From contig NZ_CABFVU010000002.1 in the NCBI RefSeq assembly GCF_902150045.1, positions 248,001-312,000 of the forward strand: a stretch of 64,000 nucleotides of DNA. Reading direction: 5' to 3'. The DNA comes from Chitinophaga polysaccharea. Its GTDB lineage: Bacteria; Bacteroidota; Bacteroidia; Chitinophagales; Chitinophagaceae. Below the pieces are notes generated by a model. That model did not search any database and was not told the DNA's origin. It was given only the letters and a program-made list of their open reading frames with translations. Positions 9,179 to 16,510 of this stretch are shown in pieces (the stretch's first letter is position 1; the number at the start of each line of letters is the position of its first letter). The position numbers were made by a program, and so were the translations under genes.

Positions 9179-9550
9179 TCAGGATTTTGAAGTAGGCAGC
9201 TTCAGCTGCTTTATGTTTGCAATAATGTTCCGCGGAATAATGGTTCTATCGGGACATAGTATTTCCAATGGAATATCATAACGCATGGCGATTCCTTCGG
9301 GATCGAGTTCCATAAGAGCTTGGATAATAACCCAGCAATAACGTTCCGGATCTTCCAGCACTTCAGATTTTTTACGGGGAACGTTCTTTTCCTTTTGGTC
9401 GTATAAAAACCTATAACCATTGCCTTCCTGATCGAATACCTGAAAGGGTATTCGATTTTTTGGACAATCCTTTTCAATCAGTGCTTCCCTGAAGGCATCT
9501 ACTTCGAACAGTGTGCCTTTGATATCTACGGTTGAGAGTTTTCTACCCAT
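9179..9550 (-). CDS. Unknown 123-residue paralogue of the 280-residue protein
   Basis: A 123-residue protein with the pattern VDIKGTLFEVDAFREAL at its start and MELDPEGIAMRYDIP near residue 85. Both parallel patches in the next gene, so the pair probably arose by duplication, one copy being shorter. No signal, membrane segment or catalytic motif is evident. It sits 12 bp after traE and 3 bp before the 280-residue gene in the tra operon. Function unknown. Confidence 0.62.
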   Translation of the reverse strand: MGRKLSTVDIKGTLFEVDAFREALIEKDCPKNRIPFQVFDQEGNGYRFLYDQKEKNVPRKKSEVLEDPERYCWVIIQALMELDPEGIAMRYDIPLEILCPDRTIIPRNIIANIKQLKLPTSKS

Positions 9551-9561
9551 AAAGCGTTATT

Positions 9562-9894
9562 TTATACTTTAAAGAATCCTTTTAAGATGGAAGCAACCAC
9601 GACCAGGAAAATACAGGCGCCGAACCAGCTTGATGCCACCTTTGAGGTATCCTGTTCACCGTTACTCCATTTATTGTAAACCTTGACTGCTCCCACTAAG
9701 CCAACAATGGCACCAATGGCATACATGAGATCCACACCGACAGCGAAATATCCCTTGACTTCGTTAGTTGCATTGGTAATACCTGCTGATCCTGTATTTG
9801 ATCCAGGCCCCTGTCCATAAGAGGATATTACGTTCAAAGCCATTATTGTAAGGATGGCCAGTCCTCTGAAAAACACTTTTTCCATTCTCTTCAT
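9562..9894 (-). CDS. traE: Conjugative transposon protein TraE (DUF4134, VirB2-like)
   Basis: A 110-residue pilin-like protein: signal peptide to about residue 27 (ending ISSYG), a Gly/Asn-rich linker, and two membrane helices at about residues 50-68 and 86-108 separated by VYNKWSNGEQDTSK. This is the layout of the TraE/DUF4134 family, thought to be the major subunit of the conjugation filament or pore. It is the first recognisable tra gene of the operon. Confidence 0.88.
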   Translation of the reverse strand: MKRMEKVFFRGLAILTIMALNVISSYGQGPGSNTGSAGITNATNEVKGYFAVGVDLMYAIGAIVGLVGAVKVYNKWSNGEQDTSKVASSWFGACIFLVVVASILKGFFKV

Positions 9895-9930
9895 TTCTCT
9901 TCACTTGTGTTTAGTTTTTACTAATACTGT

Positions 9931-10350
9931 TTATTGGCCCAAGGCTGGAATACCTTCTTCTATCTCACGATCACTCAGATCCAATCCGCAGATCTGCATA
10001 GCTTGAGTGGAAACAAAGAGGATAAGGGCGTCCTTGTGTAAGGAAAGATGTAGCCCGTCATAACCGGCCAGGGAGTCTTGTAGTGATGCCAGGAGCTGTT
10101 GCTTGTTGCACTCTCTTCCGGCACGAAAAAGGATACCCCTTAAATCGTCTATTTTTTGTTGAAGGATTTCAGTGTGCGGTGTGCTGTCAATTGTAGATTG
10201 CAGAACTTTATTCGGCTTGGGAGCAATTAGCCTTCTGATGAGTGATCCTGCTTCCTTACGGTAGAAAATCAGGATAACTGCACAGTAATAAATACCGGAT
10301 ACGATGGCGACAATCTGGAAATAAGTTTGCCAGGATATTGATTTGAACAT
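9931..10350 (-). CDS. Small membrane protein heading the tra operon
   Basis: A 139-residue protein with one N-terminal membrane helix (about residues 9-28, YFQIVAIVSGIYYCAVILIF) and a soluble helical domain after it. It lies 36 bp upstream of traE, a place where Bacteroidota conjugative elements often have a short membrane protein without a firm name. I see no further motif. The 328-bp gap beyond it is the likely site of the tra promoter. Confidence 0.6.
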   Translation of the reverse strand: MFKSISWQTYFQIVAIVSGIYYCAVILIFYRKEAGSLIRRLIAPKPNKVLQSTIDSTPHTEILQQKIDDLRGILFRAGRECNKQQLLASLQDSLAGYDGLHLSLHKDALILFVSTQAMQICGLDLSDREIEEGIPALGQ

Positions 10351-10678
10351 AGTGCTTTTGCTTTTTCAACAGGATTCATTTCCTGCTGATTGACGAAGGC
10401 AAAATTGTCCAGAGTCGGATTCAAAAAATGATACTTACGAGGTAGCTACCCTTTTTTTATTTTTTTTTAACCGGGGGCATTTTTTGCCACCGGGCATTTC
10501 GATGTTTGCATCACAGTTAAAAGGAAGCCACGCTGCAGCATTATATTGTTATTGCCAGCGTAGTAAATGTGGCTGTAAAGGAGAGACGGATGGAAAGTTG
10601 CAGCGAAGTTTTGTTGGGGTTATTCCTTAATAAAAAAACACATAAACTTTTTCTTTAACCATAAAACACCATCAAAAA
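10351..10678. promoter_or_regulatory. Divergent intergenic region, probable tra and lipoprotein promoters
   Basis: This 328-bp gap separates the leftward tra operon from the rightward lipoprotein gene, so both promoters should lie here. It contains a 10-bp palindrome GGTAGCTACC at 10441-10450 followed by long T runs, and an imperfect hairpin at 10471-10493 (CCGGGGGCA paired with TGCCACCGG across a T-rich loop). No convincing Bacteroidota -33/-7 pair was fixed by eye. No gene is seen. Confidence 0.4.
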
Positions 10679-11650
10679 ATGAGAGTTAAAACGATTGCCA
10701 GTGCAGCTGGTTTCGCTCTTTTACTGAGCGCCTGTCAAAAAACAACAAAGCTTTCACCAAGTCCCCAAGATTCGCCTGAGGGATCAGCGCCATCACAGAC
10801 AATGACATTAACCGTCAACAATACGAATCCATTTAATTTCGTTGGCGCAAGTCATAATGCCGCCCTTGATCTAATAGGGAACAACCAGAATTTTGCTACA
10901 CTTACCGATCAGGCTGTTCATAATATTGTTGAAGGCTTTTCCAACAGTAGCTTGTCGATTGATCCAACCAGTTTCGCCACTCTTGCAAATGCCGTAGAGT
11001 ATGCCAATTACAGTCTCGCGGAGTCATTGAATATTCCTAATGAGCTTAAAACCGTTGGAAGCATTTCCGAGGATGTACGACAAAAGCTCTTAGCCCTGCA
11101 ATCTGCATTGGGTATTAACATGCCCCTAACTGGCATTACCAGTATTTCTGATGCTAAAACACCGAATCAGGCTACCACCGATGTTCAGGCACTGGAACTG
11201 TCTATTATCCAGCAATACGGTGCTCCAACTACTTTAAACCTTAATAGGACAATTAACCTTACTACCAATGACGGTAAGGCCACCTATTTACTTATAGCTT
11301 GTGCAATTGGGAAATACAGCTACTATTACTGGCATGAGAAGCTTAATCAGCCCACAAGTAACTGGTATGTCGTTTTTGATCAAAGCGATAATACAGTTCC
11401 AGGATTATTGCCTGGTGCCATGAATACGTTAGGAATTGGGAAAGTACTTAAAGCCGTTGGAAATTGGTTCGCTCGGACTGGTGCGGATATTGGCGGGTTT
11501 GTATCGGCAGGAAGTGTTGGTGCCGGTGCCAGCCGCAATCCTGAAACGGGAAAAGTTACCCCTAATGCGAGCTACAACGTAAAACTTGGTGATGGCATTA
11601 AAGCCGGGAAAGAAGCCTCTGGTAATAAGCGTGCAGAACAACAAGGTTAA
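10679..11650 (+). CDS. Secreted lipoprotein, family shared with 33374 and 34243
   Basis: A 323-residue lipoprotein: signal peptide with a lipobox (FALLLSAC, Cys about residue 19) then a Ser/Pro-rich linker. The mature part opens with NPFNFVGASHNAALDLI and later has ACAIGKYSYYYWHEKL, motifs that recur in the two lipoproteins at 33374 and 34243. The C-terminal third is Gly- and Ala-rich (GADIGGFVSAGSVGAGAS), resembling membrane-active or low-complexity tails. It stands alone, divergent from the tra operon and convergent with rteC. Function unknown; I do not recognise a named family. Confidence 0.72.
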   Translation: MRVKTIASAAGFALLLSACQKTTKLSPSPQDSPEGSAPSQTMTLTVNNTNPFNFVGASHNAALDLIGNNQNFATLTDQAVHNIVEGFSNSSLSIDPTSFATLANAVEYANYSLAESLNIPNELKTVGSISEDVRQKLLALQSALGINMPLTGITSISDAKTPNQATTDVQALELSIIQQYGAPTTLNLNRTINLTTNDGKATYLLIACAIGKYSYYYWHEKLNQPTSNWYVVFDQSDNTVPGLLPGAMNTLGIGKVLKAVGNWFARTGADIGGFVSAGSVGAGASRNPETGKVTPNASYNVKLGDGIKAGKEASGNKRAEQQG

Positions 11651-11728
11651 TTTTAGCACTTAACATATCGGTTGATTTTTTCCGATTCGATAATGCTATT
11701 TTTTTTCTCGTATTATGTTATTGAAATC

Positions 11729-11763
11729 AAAAGTCCAGGGGCATTAAATTCCCATGGACTTTT
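11729..11763 (+). terminator. Hairpin after the 10679 lipoprotein gene
   Basis: AAAAGTCCA at 11729-11737 pairs with TGGACTTTT at 11755-11763, a 9-bp perfect stem with an A-run on one side and a T-run on the other. It can act in either direction. It lies 79 bp after the lipoprotein stop, in a convergent gap. Confidence 0.7.
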
Positions 11764-11901
11764 AGATATTGTGTCTGATTTGTAGACACATAGAGAATTT
11801 TATTGGTATCCCCGTTTGTTCATTACCTGTAAGCACTACGAATTACGATCGTTATAAATCCATTTAAAAATGGAACAGCTAAGGCCGAAACAGGGAAAAA
11901 T

Positions 11902-11927
11902 AATAGCCACCTTTTCAGGTGGCTATT
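11902..11927 (-). terminator. Terminator of rteC
   Basis: AATAGCCACC at 11902-11911 pairs perfectly with GGTGGCTATT at 11918-11927 around a 6-base loop. On the minus strand it is followed by a T-rich run, and it begins 19 bp after the rteC stop, as expected for an intrinsic terminator of that gene. Confidence 0.8.
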
Positions 11928-11945
11928 TCAATTATACTCTGTTTA

Positions 11946-12791
11946 TTAAGAAAACCTGGGGAATTCATCACTCTCATCCATTCTTCGTATTAAACACTCC
12001 ATCAGGTAAGAAAGAAACTGAGCCCTGTCTTTCTTTTTGATCCTCATTCGCTGGAAATAGGGATAAAAATGGGTAATTTCTATCCCGAAAAAATCAGTCA
12101 ACATCTGAAAAAGCTGCTTTACTGTGATCTTTCCATTATTTATCATGCCACTGCTGGCGAGGGCATAAATTAACTCGATCAATTGAGCTTTAGTACCTGT
12201 CCATTGCAAACGTTGTCCTGGATTTTTATCAGCTATACCATCATTGGCTTTGAGTTTAGTGATCGACATTTGGATTTTTGACGCCAAGCGTTCAAAAGCA
12301 ATGAATTTTGAAAAGACTGAACTATATGCAGTTGAAACGCGGCTATCCAATTCAGGATTTTCCTCCGTGGTAAGTAGTAACTGGTCAGGGTACCTTACAA
12401 ATAACAATTGATCATGGATGGTTTGTTGTTGCTTGTAATACTTATGAAGATCTTTGTTCCGGTCAATATAATCGTTTAACCTTTTTAAATTCTTTTTGAG
12501 AAAATCTATATGCCATTTTTTTCCTACCTGAAGATTTGACTCAAAAAATACCAATTCATTCCAGTAAATAAATTCTGAGTAGAACAAAGGTCTTTGTTCT
12601 TTAAAAAAACGGATCTCATCCTGTTCGGTTTCAAACTCGTAATCCCGCACAAAATCGTTGAGCATTTTCATGGTGGAGTTGAGGTAAGCCCGGTTCCGTT
12701 TTGCCATATCCAGATCGTGCTCAGATTCTGCAGCGATAGCTTGCATAGCAACCTCCATATTATTCTGTAAGTCTATGAGAAATTGATTCAT
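11946..12791 (-). CDS. rteC: RteC, regulator of conjugative element transfer
   Basis: A 281-residue RteC-family protein. In CTnDOT-like elements RteC activates excision and transfer genes after induction through RteA/RteB. Family marks are the N-terminal helical region (DLDMAKRNRAYLNSTM), the segment RFFKEQRPLFYSEFIYWNEL, and the C-terminal winged-helix-like part around GKITVKQLFQMLTDFFGIE. No RteA/RteB pair is visible in the window, though a membrane LytTR protein lies next upstream. Length and motifs look complete. Confidence 0.88.
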   Translation of the reverse strand: MNQFLIDLQNNMEVAMQAIAAESEHDLDMAKRNRAYLNSTMKMLNDFVRDYEFETEQDEIRFFKEQRPLFYSEFIYWNELVFFESNLQVGKKWHIDFLKKNLKRLNDYIDRNKDLHKYYKQQQTIHDQLLFVRYPDQLLLTTEENPELDSRVSTAYSSVFSKFIAFERLASKIQMSITKLKANDGIADKNPGQRLQWTGTKAQLIELIYALASSGMINNGKITVKQLFQMLTDFFGIEITHFYPYFQRMRIKKKDRAQFLSYLMECLIRRMDESDEFPRFS

Positions 12792-13012
12792 AATTCGATT
12801 TATTTAGTTTTTGACAGTGTGCACCCTGTCGCATTGGTTCAAAATTAATAGCTGGTATAGCGTATTTCGAAATCATAAATAATTAGAAATGTCCGGATTC
12901 GGTAAATTGACGTCCGAATTCAGATTATGAGCAATTACTACGTGAGAAAGAAGAGTGTTTATGTCTGCTGCGAATAAATTGCAGGAGGAATATGACCCTA
13001 ATAAAAGGTCAG

Positions 13013-13042
13013 AACCGGAATTTTGTGCAACGAATTCCGGTT
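13013..13042 (+). terminator. Strong hairpin terminator between rteC and the LytTR gene
   Basis: AACCGGAATT at 13013-13022 pairs perfectly with AATTCCGGTT at 13033-13042, followed on the plus strand by a T-run. It is oriented for a plus-strand transcript, but no clear plus-strand gene precedes it. On the minus strand it would also end the LytTR gene, whose stop is at 13063. Confidence 0.65.
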
Positions 13043-13062
13043 TTTGCTGTTTGAATTCAGAA

Positions 13063-13941
13063 TCAGCGTTCGATCCAGCCCTTGAAGGCCGCTACTTTGG
13101 TTTCACTTACCAGCACCTGATCATTATAAACAGGTAGCAGTTGTAAGTCCAGGCGGGGACCTGTGGTTGGCCTGATTTCCTTACAGGATGAAAAACAGAT
13201 GATCATCTGTCTATTGATCCGAAAGAAGTCATAAGGGTCGAGTGTCGCTTCCAATTCATCAAGGGAAAGTTGTATTTCATAAATCTCGCCATCTTTTTTG
13301 CGGAGATAGTTTTGTTTGTTCTCCCTGAAAAAATATCCGATATCCTCTACAGATACAGGAATACTTTTAAGCGGAGTTTGAACAAGAATTACCTTTCTAT
13401 ATTTTTCTTGTTCAAGGGAAGTTGTGTTAGGTGTAGTTTGTTGCTCTGGCGTTGTTTTTTGAACTGAAGGAAGTTCGTCCCTTGGCCAGAAGGTGGCTAC
13501 AAGATAATAAAGGAAGTAATAGATATTGGCCAGGAAAATGAATAGGACTATTACAGGAAAATCGCTGTCAAAGTAAGGTGTTTCAGTGATCTTGTGCCCA
13601 TACATGCTAAAATATACCCAAGCGAGCAATACCGCAATTGCTGCTGCTGGAACAACACCAAGAAGTACCTGCGCTGCAATTCTTTTATTAGTTTCCTGGA
13701 ACCAATCCAGTTTTTGGTCCAGGTACCGGGTGATCATCCAGATGTAATACAGCAAAAGAAAAGCAATGACAAAACTTACGATGAGCGCATTATAATAATC
13801 AAATTGCCTTATAATCTTTCCTATGTCTTCTGTATCACCATATACTACGATAAAATGTGCACCTAAGAGCGATAAAATAACTCGCTTAAAAACATCATTA
13901 TACGCAGGTGTATCTCCGTTTGTATAAACCCTGTTCTCCAT
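13063..13941 (-). CDS. Membrane-bound LytTR-domain transcription regulator
   Basis: A 292-residue regulator with an N-terminal membrane domain (about four helices between residues 18 and 150) and a C-terminal LytTR DNA-binding domain at about 190-290. The LytTR part shows VEDIGYFFRENKQNYLRKK, then LDELEATLDPYDFFRINRQ, the usual beta-rich core and the RxxRQ-like recognition patch. There is no receiver domain or kinase partner, so signalling is probably direct from the membrane domain. A Thr/Pro/Gln-rich linker separates the halves. It is upstream of rteC on the same strand and may regulate the element, which is inference. Confidence 0.82.
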   Translation of the reverse strand: MENRVYTNGDTPAYNDVFKRVILSLLGAHFIVVYGDTEDIGKIIRQFDYYNALIVSFVIAFLLLYYIWMITRYLDQKLDWFQETNKRIAAQVLLGVVPAAAIAVLLAWVYFSMYGHKITETPYFDSDFPVIVLFIFLANIYYFLYYLVATFWPRDELPSVQKTTPEQQTTPNTTSLEQEKYRKVILVQTPLKSIPVSVEDIGYFFRENKQNYLRKKDGEIYEIQLSLDELEATLDPYDFFRINRQMIICFSSCKEIRPTTGPRLDLQLLPVYNDQVLVSETKVAAFKGWIER

Positions 13942-14041
13942 ACAATAAATTTAGATTTATTACCCCTTAACCATCTGGTATATGTAAAGTTACAAAATTT
14001 TTGTTATATTAGAATATATTCAAATTAATAGCAGAATTAAT

Positions 14042-14392
14042 ATGCAGAAAGTACTTTTTACTCCTGTAGGTATTGCGATGAAGCAGCATGAACTTTATGG
14101 TCTCGATGACGCTCAGTTAAACATCGAAGCGAACCACCTTTACACTAATATTGTAGACTGGTCCATCAATCATTTTATTTTAGATGATGAGCAAATAAAC
14201 TGGCTTTACCAGCAGGACGATAGTTTTAAGGTAGAATTTGCGATGATTGTTGGTGAAGGTTTGATTAACAGATATGATTTCAACATAAATTTTGTTGGCC
14301 CTGACATACCTAAAAGTAAAAGGATAAGCGCTAAGAACGATCCCCAAAGGAAAGCCATTAATATTCTTGTGTTAAAAAGTAGCGTAGAATAA
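14042..14392 (+). CDS. Small protein of unknown function (116 residues)
   Basis: A 116-residue soluble protein without signal or membrane segment. The N terminus is helical and acidic (GLDDAQLNIEANHLYTNIVDW); the C terminus is basic. It is divergent from the LytTR gene and 92 bp upstream of the sigma factor. I do not recognise a family. Codon use fits its neighbours, and the reading frame has a sensible amino acid make-up, so it is likely real. Confidence 0.55.
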   Translation: MQKVLFTPVGIAMKQHELYGLDDAQLNIEANHLYTNIVDWSINHFILDDEQINWLYQQDDSFKVEFAMIVGEGLINRYDFNINFVGPDIPKSKRISAKNDPQRKAINILVLKSSVE

Positions 14393-14483
14393 AGGAGCAG
14401 GATTAAAGCTCTTAAGTAAAAAAGATTTTTTTCCTTGGATTCAGGAATAATTATGCTGACATTAGACCAGTCCAATTACCAAA

Positions 14484-15095
14484 ATGATGAGCAGCAGAGG
14501 TCATGAACCAGATGATGAGAGAGCCCTATTGACAAGGCTTAAAGAGGGAGATTATGAAGCCTTTGAGGAGATCTACGCGCGCTACTACCGACAGCTTACC
14601 GGCAATCTGATGAAACTCCTTAAAAACAGGGACCTAGTTGGCGAAGCCCTGCAAGAAATTTTTATACGTCTCTGGAATAACCGAAAAAATGTAGATCCAG
14701 AAAAACCGATAAAAGCCTATCTCTTCCGAATTGGCGAGAACCTCGTTTATGATACTTTCCGTAAAGCCGCCCGTGATGAAAAAATGCGTGCCTATTTTAT
14801 GGCCTTTACCACGGAAGCTTACGAGCACATTGAAAAGACCCTTTTTGAAAAAGAAAACAGGCAAATGCTTTACAATGCAATAGAAAAATTACCCCCACAG
14901 CGCAAAAAAGTTTATAGCCTCTGTAAACTTGAAGAAAAAAGCTATAAAGAAATAAGTGAAATGCTCGGAATTTCTACTGCCGCGGTAAATGATCATGTTA
15001 CTAAGGCTAATGCCTTTCTCAAAGAATATTTCTCCAGCCATCCAAGTCTTCCTGCTCTTATAACAGCTACAGTGTTATTGGGGAACTTGTCTTAA
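14484..15095 (+). CDS. ECF RNA polymerase sigma factor (FecI-like)
   Basis: A 203-residue ECF sigma factor of the type that pairs with FecR and SusC/SusD in Bacteroidota. Region 2 is at about residues 25-95 (YEAFEEIYARYYRQLTGNL, EIFIRLWNNR, AYLFRIGENLVYD) and region 4 at about 130-185 (KLPPQRKKVYSLCKLEEKSY, then the helix-turn-helix EISEMLGISTAAVNDHV). It would recruit polymerase to the downstream TonB-dependent uptake genes when the FecR protein releases it. It sits 105 bp before fecR on the same strand. Confidence 0.92.
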   Translation: MMSSRGHEPDDERALLTRLKEGDYEAFEEIYARYYRQLTGNLMKLLKNRDLVGEALQEIFIRLWNNRKNVDPEKPIKAYLFRIGENLVYDTFRKAARDEKMRAYFMAFTTEAYEHIEKTLFEKENRQMLYNAIEKLPPQRKKVYSLCKLEEKSYKEISEMLGISTAAVNDHVTKANAFLKEYFSSHPSLPALITATVLLGNLS

Positions 15096-15200
15096 GGTTA
15101 CTGCCACAAACAAAGAATTTTAGGATTTTTAAAAAAATAGCAGATCACAGCTATTGATAATTATATTCCGGTCGTATTGGCTTATAAAAGGAGATAAACC

Positions 15201-16373
15201 GTGAAAGCCAATACAGATATCTTTACGCTATTTAATAAATACCTTAACGGTCCTATTAGCAAATCGGAACTACAAGTTCTTTTGGATTACTTTGGAAAAG
15301 AGGAGGCTGATGAAACGCTTATGGCAGAAATCCGCAGTGTCCTGGAATCTGATTACGAAGCTAAACAAGATGATATTGCTCAAATAGGCAAAGAGGTAAA
15401 AATGAGGTTGGATGAACGTTTGCGGCCTAATGAAACTGGAAAGCAAATCTGGATCTATCTTGCAGCAGCAGCTGCTATACTACTGGCAATAAGTATTGCA
15501 GCGATTTACGTTTTTGAACTCGGTAAAATTCCGCAAAACGATACCATCCAAACTGCACGGCAAGACATACATCCCGGAACGGACAAGGCAGTGCTTGTCC
15601 TTTCTGATGGTCGCAGAGTTTCACTTACAGATAGTAGCAATTCAATAATTACAAATAGCTCAGGAGAAAATATCGCTCAGGTCATTGATGGTACACTCAG
15701 TTACATTTCCAGCAACAGGAACATAAATACTGGTGAATCGGCCTACAACACCATATTGGTACCTAGAGGTGGGCAGTATAAAGTAATCTTACCCGATGGC
15801 AGTAAAGCCTGGCTTAATTCAGGATCATCCCTTCGATACCCGGTTAGTTTCGGCACACAATCCCGTATCATGGAATTAACTGGAGAGGGATATTTTGATG
15901 TAGTAAAAAATAAAAAGTTACCATTTACAGTAAAGTCCTCAACGCTGGAAGTTACGGCACTGGGTACCCAGTTTAACGTCAATACCTATTCCAATGAACC
16001 GTATGGGGCTGCCACTTTGGTAGAAGGCTCCTTGCGCGTATCAGATACAAAATCACAAAAAACAGTTTTAATTACTCCGGGAGAACAAGCGTTTTCAGCA
16101 GCCGGTAATTTAAAAGTTCGTAAGGTCAATATATATGAATTAACGGCGTGGAAAGATGGTCTGTTTGTGATCAGTAAAGCGGGGCTGGATGAAGTTATGA
16201 GACAGGTAGAGCGGTGGTATAATGTGACTGTAGAGGTAAAGTTGCCGAAGTCTGCAAATACTTTCTCCGGCGAGTTTCCCCGAAATATTGCACTTGCAGA
16301 TTTTCTTCAATCATTGGAGAGGGCAACAGGTATAAAATTTAAAATCGAAGGAAGGAGGATCGTGGGCAGATAA
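15201..16373 (+). CDS. FecR-family anti-sigma factor
   Basis: A 390-residue FecR protein, starting at a GTG codon with a good Shine-Dalgarno-like AGGAG about 10 bp upstream. A cytoplasmic helical domain (to about residue 75) should bind the sigma factor; one membrane helix lies at about 82-105 (IYLAAAAAILLAISIAAIYV). The periplasmic part has the FecR domain with TILVPRGGQYKVILPDGSKAW and LNSGSSLRYP, and a C-terminal DUF4974-like domain that should contact the SusC signalling domain. It links outer-membrane substrate sensing to sigma factor release. Confidence 0.93.
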   Translation: MKANTDIFTLFNKYLNGPISKSELQVLLDYFGKEEADETLMAEIRSVLESDYEAKQDDIAQIGKEVKMRLDERLRPNETGKQIWIYLAAAAAILLAISIAAIYVFELGKIPQNDTIQTARQDIHPGTDKAVLVLSDGRRVSLTDSSNSIITNSSGENIAQVIDGTLSYISSNRNINTGESAYNTILVPRGGQYKVILPDGSKAWLNSGSSLRYPVSFGTQSRIMELTGEGYFDVVKNKKLPFTVKSSTLEVTALGTQFNVNTYSNEPYGAATLVEGSLRVSDTKSQKTVLITPGEQAFSAAGNLKVRKVNIYELTAWKDGLFVISKAGLDEVMRQVERWYNVTVEVKLPKSANTFSGEFPRNIALADFLQSLERATGIKFKIEGRRIVGR

Positions 16374-16405
16374 GAAAAGAGATGTGTTTAAATATGTTAT
16401 GTCCT

Positions 16406-16447
16406 TGGCATAAGAAAGCCGGAAGTTAGCGCTTCCGGCTAATGCCA
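16406..16447 (+). promoter_or_regulatory. Hairpin between fecR and susC genes
   Basis: AGCCGGAAG at 16417-16425 pairs with CTTCCGGCT at 16432-16440, inside an outer stem TGGCAT (16406-16411) with ATGCCA (16442-16447). There is no T-run, so this is more likely an mRNA processing or stability element than a full terminator. It would allow fecR and susC to differ in message level. Confidence 0.5.
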
Positions 16448-16510
16448 GGGTTAAAAAAAGAGTACCGTTCAAAGCAAACTAATTTTATATCCTAACTAAG
16501 AAACAAAAGT

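Noticed and set aside
10441..10450. Palindrome GGTAGCTACC as an operator
   Set aside because: A single short palindrome next to T runs without a second copy; not enough to claim a site.
12955..13137. 60-codon plus-strand frame between rteC and LytTR
   Set aside because: It crosses a strong terminator and continues into the LytTR gene on the other strand.
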